Source: Bhargavaea changchunensis (GTDB taxonomy: Bacteria; Bacillota; Bacilli; Bacillales_A; Planococcaceae). From it: 64,000 nucleotides of DNA. The notes under the pieces were generated by a model, which saw nothing but the letters and a program-made list of their open reading frames with translations, was not told the origin of the DNA and did no database searches. The translations under genes and the position numbers were made by a program. The stretch spans positions 62,001 through 126,000 of the forward strand of contig NZ_JBHTCT010000037.1 in assembly GCF_042665595.1 (NCBI RefSeq). Reading direction: 5' to 3'. Positions 8,135 to 16,627 of this stretch are shown piece after piece. Within the stretch, counting starts at the first letter, position 1. Every line of letters starts with the position of its first letter.

Positions 8135-8779
8135 GTGGAAAAAATAACAGAAAAAGAACTGCTTGATGTGTTGGGAGAACTGTTCTCCGATGAAATTTCG
8201 ATCGGTGTCACCGATACTGAACAATATATTTATTACCGTCCGAGCAAACGGGTCGATCTGAAAATCCGGCCGGGCGACCCGGTGAAGGAAGGCACGATTG
8301 CCCACAAGGCGCTTTCTTCCGGACAGAAGGAATCCGAGTTCATCGACCGGCAGGTATTCGGCGTTCCGTACCACGGCATGGCAGTCCCGTTCCATAAAGA
8401 CGGGGAACTGCAGGGAACGGTCCTCGCTGTTTATCCTACCTACACGGAAGGAAAGTCGGTCGTGACGGTCAGGACCGAAGATGGCTGGAAGCCTGTCCCG
8501 TTTGGAGACGTCAAATACTTTGAGGTAAAAGACCGCAAGACGCAAGTTGTCACCGAAGGTCTGACTGGGACCCATAAAAACACGCTCCAGGAGTTTGAAT
8601 ATGTCCTGCCAAGGGATATGTTCGTCCGCTGCCACCGTTCGTTTATTGTGAACGTCCACCATATCAGAGAAATCTATCCGGATTCCCACTCGACATTCCT
8701 GCTGGAGATGGACAATGGAGACCGGGTGCCGGTCAGTCAATCCTATTCCAGTTATTTCAGGAAGATTCTAGGATACTAA
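8135..8779 (+). CDS. LytTR-type DNA-binding regulator with N-terminal sensor-like domain
   Basis: A 214-residue protein in two parts. Residues 1-105 form an alpha/beta domain that could bind a ligand (SIGVTDTEQYIYYRPSKRVDL, then GVPYHGMAVPF). Residues 107-214 form a LytTR DNA-binding domain, recognised by FGDVKYFEV, LPRDMFVRCHRSFIVNVHHI and the closing VPVSQSYSSYFRK. There is no receiver domain or phosphoacceptor Asp, so it is a one-component regulator. GTG 8135 has a strong GGAGGAAGGTGA. It lies 163 bp upstream of the CoA-transferase gene in the same direction, which suggests it controls carboxylate metabolism; that link is inference. Confidence 0.83.
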   Translation: MEKITEKELLDVLGELFSDEISIGVTDTEQYIYYRPSKRVDLKIRPGDPVKEGTIAHKALSSGQKESEFIDRQVFGVPYHGMAVPFHKDGELQGTVLAVYPTYTEGKSVVTVRTEDGWKPVPFGDVKYFEVKDRKTQVVTEGLTGTHKNTLQEFEYVLPRDMFVRCHRSFIVNVHHIREIYPDSHSTFLLEMDNGDRVPVSQSYSSYFRKILGY

Positions 8780-8942
8780 AATTGTGCGCTTTTAGCCACA
8801 TTTTTCTGTAGGTAACACACGAAACCGGCTTTTCTGACCAAAAACCTCTTCCATGAAAGCGTTTTAGGGAATAATGAAAATAAGTAAATTTATACTTGCT
8901 CCTAATTCCAACTAAAACTTTTCAGAAGAGGTTGATTATACG

Positions 8943-10466
8943 ATGACTAATATCCAACTTGATCGCATTGAAAATGAAGCATTGCGCAATCGTGTTGTGA
9001 CACCTGAGGAGGCAGCATCCTGGATCGGGGACGGCATGACGCTCGGCCTCAGCGGCTTTACCCGTGCCGGCGACGTGAAAGCGGTTCCGTTCGCCCTCGT
9101 CGACCGTGCGAAAGAAAATGGCTTCAAAGTGAACGTATTCACAGGGGCATCCCTCGGGTCGGATGTCGACACGCTGTTTGCCGAGGCGGGCATCGTCAAC
9201 AAGCGACTTCCGTTCCAGGCAGATCCGACGATGCGCAAGAGCATCAATGCCGGCGATATGTTCTTCGTTGACCAGCATCTTTCCCATACAGCCGAGCTTG
9301 TGCGCTCCGGCGCCATGGGCCCGATCGACTTCGCCATTGTCGAAGCGATTGCGGTCAAGGAAGACGGCACGATCATCCCGACGACATCTGTCGGCAACTC
9401 GTCTCTCTTTGCCACCCACGCGAAAAATATCATTGTAGAGATCAATATGGCGCAGACACCGCTTCTGGAAGGCATCCATGACATCTATGAGCCGGGCAAG
9501 CAGGGTGAGCGCGGCCCGATTCCGATTCTGAAAGCGGATGACCGCATCGGCGCACCGGGTATCAAAGTGGACCCGGAACTGATCCGCGGAATAGTATTCA
9601 CTGACCAGGCGGACTCTCCGTCCACGATCGTCCAGCCGGATGAGGAAACAAAAATCATGGCGGAGCATCTGCTCAGCTTCCTCCGCAAGGAAATCGAGCT
9701 TGGCCGCCTTGATGAAACGCTTGCACCGCTCCAGTCGGGAATCGGCAGCGTGGCGAATGCGGTCCTCCACGGCATGATCGACTCCGAGTTCAAGAATCTT
9801 GAAGTCTATTCGGAAGTGCTCCAGGACGCGGTATTTGACCTGATGGATGCAGGCAAGGTCGACTTTGCTTCGTGCTGCTCGATCACGCTTTCCGATGAGA
9901 AAATGAAGCAGGTCTTCGGCAACTTCGAAAAGTACCGTGACAAGCTGATCATGCGCCCTCAGGAAATGTCGAACCATCCTGAACTGATCCGCCGCCTCGG
10001 CCTCATCTCGATCAATACGGCTCTTGAGTTCGACATCTACGGAAACGTCAACTCCACACACGTATCCGGCACGAAGATGATGAACGGCATCGGCGGATCG
10101 GGCGACTTTGCCCGCAACGCGCGCCTTGCCATCTTCGTCACAAAATCGGTTGCCAAAGGCGGCAACATCTCGAGCATCGTGCCGTTCGTCTCGCACGTCG
10201 ACCACACCGAGCATGATGTGGACATCGTCGTCACGGAACAGGGTTATGCGGACCTCCGCGGCCTTGCACCGCGCGAACGCGTGCCGCTCATCATCGAAAA
10301 TTGCGTACACCCGGATTACAAAAAGCAGCTTTGGGCGTACTATCAGGAAGCACTCGAGCGTGGTGGCCAGACGCCTCACGTTCTCGAAAAGGCTTTCTCC
10401 TGGCATCAGCATCTTGCCGAGCATGGCACGATGAAGATGGACAAGGAAGTCGTCGAAGCAAAATAA
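8943..10466 (+). CDS. Acetyl-CoA hydrolase/succinyl-CoA:acetate CoA-transferase family protein
   Basis: A 507-residue class I CoA-transferase resembling the AarC/SCACT subfamily, which moves CoA between succinate and acetate or hydrolyses acetyl-CoA. The catalytic glutamate is E291 in YSEVLQD, close to Glu294 of AarC. The C-terminal glycine-rich CoA pocket reads GGSGDFARNARLAIF. The ATG follows AGAGGTTGA. The 163-bp region between it and the LytTR regulator contains two copies of GCG(C)TTTTAG (about 8787 and 8861) that could be binding sites. Whether it acts as transferase or hydrolase cannot be decided here. Confidence 0.88.
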   Translation: MTNIQLDRIENEALRNRVVTPEEAASWIGDGMTLGLSGFTRAGDVKAVPFALVDRAKENGFKVNVFTGASLGSDVDTLFAEAGIVNKRLPFQADPTMRKSINAGDMFFVDQHLSHTAELVRSGAMGPIDFAIVEAIAVKEDGTIIPTTSVGNSSLFATHAKNIIVEINMAQTPLLEGIHDIYEPGKQGERGPIPILKADDRIGAPGIKVDPELIRGIVFTDQADSPSTIVQPDEETKIMAEHLLSFLRKEIELGRLDETLAPLQSGIGSVANAVLHGMIDSEFKNLEVYSEVLQDAVFDLMDAGKVDFASCCSITLSDEKMKQVFGNFEKYRDKLIMRPQEMSNHPELIRRLGLISINTALEFDIYGNVNSTHVSGTKMMNGIGGSGDFARNARLAIFVTKSVAKGGNISSIVPFVSHVDHTEHDVDIVVTEQGYADLRGLAPRERVPLIIENCVHPDYKKQLWAYYQEALERGGQTPHVLEKAFSWHQHLAEHGTMKMDKEVVEAK

Positions 10467-10475
10467 ATTCTATGC

Positions 10476-10506
10476 ACCCCTGCCCGTTTGCGGCAGGGGT
10501 TTTCTT
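10476..10506 (+). terminator. Terminator after CoA-transferase gene
   Basis: A 9-bp perfect stem (10476-10484 with 10492-10500) is followed by TTTTCTT. Confidence 0.88.
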
Positions 10507-10583
10507 GTCCGGATGTGTCATGACAGGTGATGGGCTTCCCTGATATGATGATAGGAAATACGGTTCACGGAAGGGGTATGGAT

Positions 10584-11129
10584 ATGAGAGCTTTGCTGAA
10601 TGTGGATTACACGATCGACTTTGTCGCGGATGACGGAAAGCTGACCTGCGGGAAACCCGGACAGGCGATCGAGGGGGAAATCGTACGCCTGACACGGGAA
10701 TTTCTTGAGCGGGGGGATTACGTCGTCTTTGCCATCGACCGGCATGAAGAGGGCGATACATGCCACCCGGAAAGCAAATTGTTCCCGCCGCACAACATAG
10801 CCGGCAGCGAAGGCCGGGATCTGTATGGCGAACTGCAGGAGGTATTCGAGGCCCATCATGATGATGTGAATGTCCATTACATGGACAAGACCCGCTACAG
10901 TGCATTTGCGGGCACGGACCTGGAGATCAAACTCCGCGAACGAGGCATCCATGAGCTGCACATCGTCGGCGTCTGCACGGACATCTGCGTACTCCATACT
11001 GCAGTGGATGCCTATAACAAAGGCTTTTCCATCACCATCCACAAAGACGCGGTGGCAAGTTTTAACCCGGCAGGACACGAATGGGCGCTGGCGCATTTCA
11101 CGAACACGCTCGGAGCAAAGGTCGTCTGA
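10584..11129 (+). CDS. pncA: Nicotinamidase (isochorismatase-family cysteine hydrolase)
   Basis: A 181-residue nicotinamidase that deamidates nicotinamide to nicotinate in NAD salvage. It resembles Bacillus YueJ/PncA closely: FVADDGKLTCGKPGQ, HPESKLFPPHNI, MDKTRYSAFAGTDLE and GVCTDICVLHTAVDAYNKG. The catalytic triad is D8, the lysine of MDKTRYS, and C135; metal-binding acidic and His residues are also present. ATG 10584 is preferred because it lies eight bases after GGAAGGGG; ATG 10578 is closer to it and less likely. The gene is monocistronic and ends at a hairpin. Confidence 0.92.
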   Translation: MRALLNVDYTIDFVADDGKLTCGKPGQAIEGEIVRLTREFLERGDYVVFAIDRHEEGDTCHPESKLFPPHNIAGSEGRDLYGELQEVFEAHHDDVNVHYMDKTRYSAFAGTDLEIKLRERGIHELHIVGVCTDICVLHTAVDAYNKGFSITIHKDAVASFNPAGHEWALAHFTNTLGAKVV

Positions 11130-11210
11130 GCACTTCTTTCTGCGGACAGGTGATCATTCAGAAACTGCAGCATTTCCTTCGGAGCACGGATTTTTCCGTT
11201 ACCTATTGTC

Positions 11211-11235
11211 AGAGCCGGGTATCCGGCTCTTTTTT
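11211..11235 (+). terminator. Terminator of pncA
   Basis: An 8-bp stem (11211-11218 with 11223-11230) with GTAT loop and a six-T tail. Confidence 0.85.
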
Positions 11236-11241
11236 GATGCA

Positions 11242-11276
11242 TTTAAAAACACCGGCAGGAATCTCCTGTCCGGTGT
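11242..11276 (-). terminator. Terminator of the leftward VOC gene
   Basis: A 12-bp stem with one bulged base (11249-11260 with 11264-11276), with a GTTTTTAAA tail on the minus strand. It lies back to back with the pncA terminator. Confidence 0.75.
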
Positions 11277-11281
11277 GCTGC

Positions 11282-11665
11282 TCACTGTGTCTCGCCGTCC
11301 GAAGGGACTTCACTCATAAGCGCAAGGTGGTTGCCTTCCGTATCTGCGAAAAATGCCATCCATGTCTCCGTTCCTCCCATTTTGGCGACCATGTGAGGCT
11401 CGCCCATGAACGGGACACCGGCCTCCTGCAGTTCCTTTGCGCGGGTGTGGATGTCATCCGTATTCAGATAGATGACCGATCCGTTTGATGCGAAGGCTTC
11501 GTGCTCCGGCACCGTCAGCATGAGGCGGACGCCTCCGCAGTCAAAGAACGCCATGTTGTCCGTCTTGAACCAAAGCGGCAGACCCAGCTTTTCCGAATAA
11601 AAGACAGCAGCCCTTTCGATATCCTCCGCCGGCAGGCCGATCTGTCCGATTGTCGTTATCCCCAT
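11282..11665 (-). CDS. VOC-family (glyoxalase/bleomycin-resistance-like) protein
   Basis: A 127-residue VOC-fold protein with the two expected modules (IGLPAEDIERAAVFYSEKLGLPL, and FFADTEGNHLALMSE near the C-terminus). Candidate metal ligands H/E of the fold are partly present, but no catalytic assignment is safe. The start follows AAAGGGGATGGGG. It is convergent with pncA and divergent from the acetyltransferase-like gene; no operon partner. Confidence 0.82.
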   Translation of the reverse strand: MGITTIGQIGLPAEDIERAAVFYSEKLGLPLWFKTDNMAFFDCGGVRLMLTVPEHEAFASNGSVIYLNTDDIHTRAKELQEAGVPFMGEPHMVAKMGGTETWMAFFADTEGNHLALMSEVPSDGETQ

Positions 11666-11754
11666 TTCCCCATCCCCTTTCCATTGTTATCCCAAAGATA
11701 CTTTTCAGTGTATCCTTTGTAAAGTACGATTGAGAACGGAAGGCGGGGATTGTG

Positions 11755-12441
11755 ATGAAGAACCATATCTTTGAGGGTGAACTGAGAAACGGCCAGCCCA
11801 TCCATATGCGCAGGCTTACTCCGGAGCAGTTGCCGGAGGTTCTCTCGCTCCAGGATGAAGTCATCGGAGCGCTTGAGGTGAAGGAGCGCCTTCAGCCGCT
11901 GACGGAGGATGAATTCCGATTTATCCTGGACGGCAACGGCGAGATGATCGGGGTGTATGCGGACGGCGAGATGATCGCCTGGCGGGCAATGCTCATCCCG
12001 GACAATGATCATGAAGGGCTCGGCCGCGATGTTGGCGTGCCGGAAGACGAGATCGGCAAGGTCATCTATCAGGAGATCTCCGCCGTCTCCCCGAAGTGGC
12101 GCGGATTTTCGCTCCAGACGCTCATGGGGAGTGTCCTCATGGACCGCGTGGACGCGAATCGCTACCGCTATGTCTGCTCGACGGTCATGCCGGGGAACAT
12201 CCCGAGCCTGAAGGATAAGTTCAGGCACGGCCTCGAAGTCCGTGCACTCAAGGAGAAGTACGGCGGCAAGCTCCGGTATGTTTTCTATAAAGACCTGCAG
12301 ACACCTGAGCGGCAGCGAACTGATGCCCGCGAAATTCCGATGGATGACATCTCCGGCCAGCAGGCGCTGCTCGCGGCTGGCTGGGCAGGAACTGCTTTGG
12401 TGGGGGACGGCAATGAGTGGTTTGTCCGGTATGAGCGATGA
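11755..12441 (+). CDS. GNAT-like acetyltransferase
   Basis: A protein of about 228 residues that looks like a GNAT-fold N-acetyltransferase. The middle carries a GEMIGVYADGEMIAWRAML strand pair, and the SPKWRGFSLQTLM segment near residue 120 matches the acetyl-CoA-binding loop region. PGNIPSLKDKFRHG resembles the motif B helix. The substrate is unknown. ATG 11755 follows AAGGCGGGG; GTG 11752 is the alternative. It is monocistronic; the C-terminus ends 169 bp before the next gene. Confidence 0.7.
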   Translation: MKNHIFEGELRNGQPIHMRRLTPEQLPEVLSLQDEVIGALEVKERLQPLTEDEFRFILDGNGEMIGVYADGEMIAWRAMLIPDNDHEGLGRDVGVPEDEIGKVIYQEISAVSPKWRGFSLQTLMGSVLMDRVDANRYRYVCSTVMPGNIPSLKDKFRHGLEVRALKEKYGGKLRYVFYKDLQTPERQRTDAREIPMDDISGQQALLAAGWAGTALVGDGNEWFVRYER

Positions 12442-12609
12442 GGAAATGTCCCGAGTGTATGGGGTCGGGGACTGATGTTACATAAGGGGCCGTAAGTGTT
12501 ACACAACTGATTAAAAATGTTGAAACGTTGTGCTGATGGTCCATTTGCACGCCCGGTTCATATGATAGTGGAGAAGTGGATCCATAAAGGGAAGCGAACC
12601 GGGGGAGAG

Positions 12610-13056
12610 ATGGATATGTGGCAGGGACCTCCCTATCAGAATGGCGGAGGCCTTCAATATCCGCCAAGCCAACAATACCAGGCGGGTAATTGCGGCAATA
12701 ATTCGGGCGGCTCACCGGTCAGCCGTGGAGCTGCAATCGGACTGTTTGGCGGAATCCTTGCAGCGATCGGTGATACGCTTGGAGTGATCGGCGCCGCCAT
12801 TGCCATAGAGGAAGCCCGCATCGAGCAAGAGCAGGAGGACCAGTTGCATGCGCAATTCCAGCAACAGCTGGATGATCTGAAGAAACAGCTGAATGACCAG
12901 CAGGAACAGCAAAGTCAGCAGCAGATGGAACTGATGCAAAAACAGATCGATGAAATGGCACAGAAACTGGACCGGCAACCTTCGCCGGACATCGAGCGGC
13001 TGAATGCAATGATGGAACAGCTGATCGCAAAGATCGGGCAGGATGAAAGCAGCTGA
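12610..13056 (+). CDS. Glutamine-rich coiled-coil protein with short hydrophobic segment
   Basis: A 148-residue protein of unknown function. Residues 1-40 are Pro/Gly/Gln/Asn-rich and low in complexity (MDMWQGPPYQNGG). Residues about 42-65 are hydrophobic and Gly/Ala-rich (AAIGLFGGILAAIGDTLGVI), long enough for one membrane segment. Residues 70-148 are a Gln/Glu-rich coiled coil with leucines in heptad register. ATG 12610 follows GGGGGAGAG; a frame open from 12517 lacks a ribosome site. The layout suggests a membrane-anchored oligomer with a cytoplasmic coil. No family recognised. Confidence 0.72.
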   Translation: MDMWQGPPYQNGGGLQYPPSQQYQAGNCGNNSGGSPVSRGAAIGLFGGILAAIGDTLGVIGAAIAIEEARIEQEQEDQLHAQFQQQLDDLKKQLNDQQEQQSQQQMELMQKQIDEMAQKLDRQPSPDIERLNAMMEQLIAKIGQDESS

Positions 13057-13092
13057 CGCACCCGGATGGGATGGCGGTCAGCTGCTTTGTTG
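13048..13092 (+). terminator. Terminator after the coiled-coil protein gene
   Basis: AGCAGCTGAC, overlapping the stop codon, pairs with GTCAGCTGCT across a 19-nt loop; TTGTTGTTG follows. Confidence 0.65.
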
Positions 13093-13119
13093 TTGTGCAC
13101 AGTCTGGCACGGATTGACG

Positions 13120-14478
13120 TCACGTCAGGTAATTCAGGAACATCGTCGCGATCCCGAAGTAGATCAGGAGCGAGAGGATGTCGTTGACAGTCGTGATGAG
13201 GGGGCCGCTTGCCACGGCCGGGTCGAATTTGAACCGGCTGAGGACGAGAGGGATGATCGTGCCCGCCAGCGTCCCGATGATGAGCGTGATGACGAGTGAG
13301 GCGCCTACCACGATTCCGAGGATGAAGCTGCCCTGCCAGATAAAGGCGATGATCGAGATGAGCACGCCGCATATGATACCGATGAGGATGCCGACCATCA
13401 GTTCGCGGAGCACGACCCGGATAGCGGTTTTCATGTCCAGGTCTTCCGTTGCGAGCCCGCGGACGATCAGCGACAGAGACTGTGTGCCGGTGTTCCCCGT
13501 CATGCCGGCGATGAGCGGCATGAAGAATGCAAGGGCGACCACCTGGTTAAGGGTGTCTTCGAATCCGCTGATGATGCTGCCCGAAACGAGTCCGATAAAC
13601 AGAAGCAGGATCAGCCAAGGCAGACGCCGCATGGCGGCCGTGACCGGCTTTGTCCGGAAGTCAATCTGCTTACCGCTCGCCATCAGCATTTCGATGTCTT
13701 CATCCGCTTCCTGGACGATGACATCGATCACGTCGTCAACGGTGATGATGCCGACGAGGACATTGTCATCATCGGTGACAGGGACCGCGACAAAATCATA
13801 GCGCGCAAACTGCTTGGCCACGTCTTCCTGGTCAGTCCGGGCGTTCGCCGAAATGACACGGCGGGACATGACGTCCCTGACCGGCGTGTCCGCATCTGTC
13901 AGGAGCAGCTGTCGGTACGACAAAACGCCGATCAGCTGCTTGTCGCTGTTGATGACGTATGTATAGTTCAGGTATTCCGCGTAGTCGCTGTAGTTTTTCA
14001 GCTTTTCGACCGCCTGCCCGACTGTATAGTCCTCGTGGACCCAGACAAAGCGGTTCGTCATGATGCGGCCGGCCGTCTCCGGCGGATAGTCGAGAATCTT
14101 CCGTACGCTTTCCGCTTCTTCCTTGAGCATCTGGCCGGTGAGCCGGTCGATCTCTTCCGGCGAGAGGTCCGTCAGCATCGCAGCAAGGTCGTCGTTCTGC
14201 ATCATGTCGAGGACAGGAACGGCCTTGTCGGGCCCGAGGGCTCTGATGAATTCCATCTGATTCTCCGGCTCTAGGTACGGAAGCATCTCCGTAATGGCCG
14301 GAAGGTCGAGCCATTCCAGAATCAGCGGGTGATGTTTTTTCGGGATTTCCATGTACTGTACGGCTTGGTCATACGGGCGCAGATCCATAAACAGCTTCAA
14401 AAACCCTTTCCGGTCGCCTTCCTTCAGCTGCCGGACGAGGGCGATTGTCAGCTGTTCGGATTTCATGTCAGCCGCCAT
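13120..14478 (-). CDS. mgtE: Magnesium transporter MgtE
   Basis: A 452-residue MgtE magnesium channel. The N-terminal superhelical domain spans residues 1-130, two CBS domains residues 135-255 (TNRFVWVHEDYTV, then VSYRQLLL-type and GIITVDDVIDVI), and the five-helix pore domain from about residue 285. The pore contains GNTGTQSLSLIVRGLA and the conserved C-terminal SGPLITTVNDILSLLIYF. The length is typical. GGAAGGAGG precedes ATG 14478, and TATAGT on the minus strand near 14500 is a likely -10. The leader is too short for an M-box, so Mg control is probably at the protein level. Confidence 0.95.
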   Translation of the reverse strand: MAADMKSEQLTIALVRQLKEGDRKGFLKLFMDLRPYDQAVQYMEIPKKHHPLILEWLDLPAITEMLPYLEPENQMEFIRALGPDKAVPVLDMMQNDDLAAMLTDLSPEEIDRLTGQMLKEEAESVRKILDYPPETAGRIMTNRFVWVHEDYTVGQAVEKLKNYSDYAEYLNYTYVINSDKQLIGVLSYRQLLLTDADTPVRDVMSRRVISANARTDQEDVAKQFARYDFVAVPVTDDDNVLVGIITVDDVIDVIVQEADEDIEMLMASGKQIDFRTKPVTAAMRRLPWLILLLFIGLVSGSIISGFEDTLNQVVALAFFMPLIAGMTGNTGTQSLSLIVRGLATEDLDMKTAIRVVLRELMVGILIGIICGVLISIIAFIWQGSFILGIVVGASLVITLIIGTLAGTIIPLVLSRFKFDPAVASGPLITTVNDILSLLIYFGIATMFLNYLT

Positions 14479-14648
14479 GCTCCATCGCCTCCTTCCACTA
14501 TTTTCACTATACCCATCCGGCGGGTGCTTAGTCTGTGGCCGGGACTTTTCTCCCGCTCATGCAAGAAGAAAATAAGCCCATCATAAGATAGAGAATTCAG
14601 AATTTTATTGCTACACTGGTTCAAACTGATTCTTAAGGGGGAAAATCC

Positions 14649-16136
14649 ATGCCGGCCACGAAGAAAAAATGGCTAACCGCAATGACACTTTCAGCGCTTC
14701 TTCTCGTACCCGCAGGCGCCGCACCCGGCCTGCAGCCCGCCGTCGCGACTGAAGAAGGTGCCGCACTCGGCAACGCACTGAGCGAAATCCTCAAGGACCC
14801 GAGGCTGGATGGCGCCTCATTCGGGGTGAATGTGACAAAGGCCTCTACGGGGGAGACGGTTTTCGAGCGCACCGATGATCTGTTGCTCCATCCGGCCTCG
14901 AACATGAAGATCCTGACCGGCGTCGCTGCACTTGAAGTGCTTGGGCCTGACCACCGGTTCATGACGGATGTCCTTCATACGGGCAAGCTGACTCCTGGAG
15001 GCGTCCTGAAGGGTGACCTGTATCTTCGAGGCAAGGGCGACCCGACTCTGCTCAAGGAAGACTTTGCCCAATTCGCAAAGGATGTGAAGGCGAAGGGCGT
15101 CAAGAAAGTCCACGGCAGCCTCATCGCGGATGACAGCTGGTATGATGACGTGCTGCTGTCGGAAGACCTGAACTGGTCAGATGAGCACAACTACACCGGA
15201 GCCGGCGTGTCAGCACTGACCGCTTCGCCGAACAACGACTATGACGCGGGCACCGTCATCGTGAACGTCAATCCGGCCAATGAAGCAGGTGCCGCGGCGG
15301 AGATCACGCTCGAGCCGTTTACGGAATCCGTGACGATCGACAACCGCGCAGAGACCGTTGCCAAAGACGGGAAGAAATCGATTTCCATCACCCGCGAGCA
15401 CGGCACGAATAACATTGTAATTACGGGAACGATTCCGGTCGGAGCGACAGCATCGCGTTCCTGGACGGCCGTCGAGGACCCGACGATTTATGCGCTTGAT
15501 CTGTTCAAACAGGCTTTGAAGCAGGAAGGCATCACAGTTTCCGGGAAGCTTGCGGAGGGTGAAACCCCTGAAGGTGCGACCGCCCTGGCTTCAAAGGAAT
15601 CAATGCCGCTTAGCGAGCTGTATATCCCGTTCATGAAGCTCAGCAATAACGGTCATGCGGAAGTGCTCGTTAAGGAAATCGGCCGCAAGGGTGCCGGAGA
15701 AGGCTCGTGGGATGCCGGACTCAGCGTGATGGAGGATGTGCTTGCAGCATATGGCCTCGACCCGGCCGGCATGCGCCTGCGTGATGGCTCCGGCATGTCG
15801 CATAAGAACCTTGTGACCGCGGAGCAGCTTTCTGTCCTTCTCTATAAGGCCCAGGCAGAGCCGTGGTTCCCGGTCTTCCTGAATTCACTTCCTGTCGCGG
15901 GCCATCCGGACCGGATGACCGGCGGCACGCTCCGCACCCGCATGAAGGACACCGCAGCTGCGGAGAACGTTAAAGCGAAGACCGGATCGCTCACCGGTGT
16001 CTCGTCACTGTCCGGCTATGTGACCGCGGAAAATGGGGAGGAGTACATCTTCTCCATCCTGTTCAACAATTATCTGGCGGGCTCCGTCACACCGATCCAG
16101 GATGAGATCGCAGAAGCCATCGCAGAACTGGAATAA
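14649..16136 (+). CDS. dacC: D-alanyl-D-alanine carboxypeptidase/endopeptidase (PBP4, family S13)
   Basis: A 495-residue secreted penicillin-binding protein of the DacB/DacC class that trims peptidoglycan stem peptides and may cleave cross-links. A Sec signal peptide (KKKW then a hydrophobic run, AGAAPG) covers residues 1-35. The active-site motifs are S84-N-M-K87, S332-N-N and K444-T-G, all intact, with the long inserted domain typical of S13 between the first two. AAGGGGGAAAA precedes the ATG. It is monocistronic and 460 bp upstream of trpE. Assignment to DacC rather than another S13 protein rests on overall similarity. Confidence 0.9.
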   Translation: MPATKKKWLTAMTLSALLLVPAGAAPGLQPAVATEEGAALGNALSEILKDPRLDGASFGVNVTKASTGETVFERTDDLLLHPASNMKILTGVAALEVLGPDHRFMTDVLHTGKLTPGGVLKGDLYLRGKGDPTLLKEDFAQFAKDVKAKGVKKVHGSLIADDSWYDDVLLSEDLNWSDEHNYTGAGVSALTASPNNDYDAGTVIVNVNPANEAGAAAEITLEPFTESVTIDNRAETVAKDGKKSISITREHGTNNIVITGTIPVGATASRSWTAVEDPTIYALDLFKQALKQEGITVSGKLAEGETPEGATALASKESMPLSELYIPFMKLSNNGHAEVLVKEIGRKGAGEGSWDAGLSVMEDVLAAYGLDPAGMRLRDGSGMSHKNLVTAEQLSVLLYKAQAEPWFPVFLNSLPVAGHPDRMTGGTLRTRMKDTAAAENVKAKTGSLTGVSSLSGYVTAENGEEYIFSILFNNYLAGSVTPIQDEIAEAIAELE

Positions 16137-16183
16137 CCGGCGGCAGTCTGAAAAGCCAGCCTGAAGAAAATCTGAAAACGGAC

Positions 16184-16212
16184 TTGACGGTATTTTCTAA
16201 ACAATGTAAGAT
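16184..16212 (+). promoter_or_regulatory. trp operon promoter
   Basis: TTGACG (16184-16189) and TAAGAT (16207-16212) with a 17-bp spacer form a good sigma-A promoter, placed so that the transcript would include the GAG-triplet array and T-box that follow. Confidence 0.75.
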
Positions 16213-16277
16213 GAGTGTTAACTTTTTAGTCCGGTAGGGGCAGAAGGTGCCGGGAGCGGCATCGCCCTTGGATCAAA

Positions 16278-16328
16278 GAGCAGAGTAGAGCACAGCATAG
16301 CCGAGAAATTGCAGAGTAAGAGGAGTAG
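16278..16328 (+). promoter_or_regulatory. TRAP-like (G/U)AG triplet array in the trp leader
   Basis: Triplets GAG, GAG, GAG, CAG, TAG and GAG begin at 16278, 16283, 16288, 16293, 16298 and 16303, an exact 5-nt period. GAG/TAG triplets continue at 16314, 16320 and 16326. TRAP, the tryptophan-activated RNA-binding protein of Bacillus, binds about eleven GAG/UAG triplets separated by 2-3 nt. The array mostly precedes T-box Stem I, whose base starts near 16315. Confidence 0.55.
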
Positions 16329-16575
16329 CATGCGACAGGCGGCCCAGAGAGCCGGCGGCAGGTGGAAGCCGGAGCGCCCCGCATGTGAATGGACTTATGA
16401 GAGCCGCCGTGGCCCGGGCCCGGCGGACGACCTTCCCGCGTTAAGGGAACGTGCCGCGATCTGCGGCATGGCCGAGAGGGGGCGATCCGCCCCAACCGGA
16501 GGTGGCAACGCGGATATTCTCCGTCCTCCGCAACAGGACTGCTGTGCCTGTTGCGGGGGACTTTTTGATTTTCTG
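16315..16575 (+). promoter_or_regulatory. Tryptophan T-box leader with terminator
   Basis: A tRNA-sensing T-box riboswitch. Stem I shows AGTAG on the 5' side and CATGCG/CGCATG pairing, with GAATGGACTT on the 3' side carrying the specifier UGG (16390-16392) for tRNA-Trp. The T-box sequence GGTGGCAACGCGG is at 16501; its variable base C would pair with the G73 discriminator of tRNA-Trp. GGAGG before it can pair with CCTCC at 16526-16530 as antiterminator. The competing terminator is a 14-bp stem (16524-16537 with 16547-16560) followed by CTTTTTGATTTT. Uncharged tRNA-Trp should allow readthrough into trpE. Confidence 0.92.
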
Positions 16576-16583
16576 AGAAAAGG

Positions 16584-16627
16584 GAGCTGAGCAGAGATGA
16601 GCACAGTCAGAGAACAGACAGAGTCAG
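16584..16627 (+). promoter_or_regulatory. GAG-triplet array over the trpE ribosome site
   Basis: GAG begins at 16584, 16589, 16594 and 16599 and CAG at 16604, an exact 5-nt period spanning the Shine-Dalgarno and the ATG; further CAG/GAG triplets follow to 16627. The stretch shares the 13-mer GAGCAGAGATGAG with the trpD start. It looks like a TRAP site that would block trpE translation. Confidence 0.5.

Noticed and set aside
8922..10424. 500-codon antisense frame opposite the CoA-transferase
   Set aside because: Shadow of a high-GC coding gene; Arg/Asp/His-rich translation, no family features.
14479..14648. M-box magnesium riboswitch upstream of mgtE
   Set aside because: A likely -10 (TATAGT) near 14500 leaves too short a leader, and no M-box motifs are visible.
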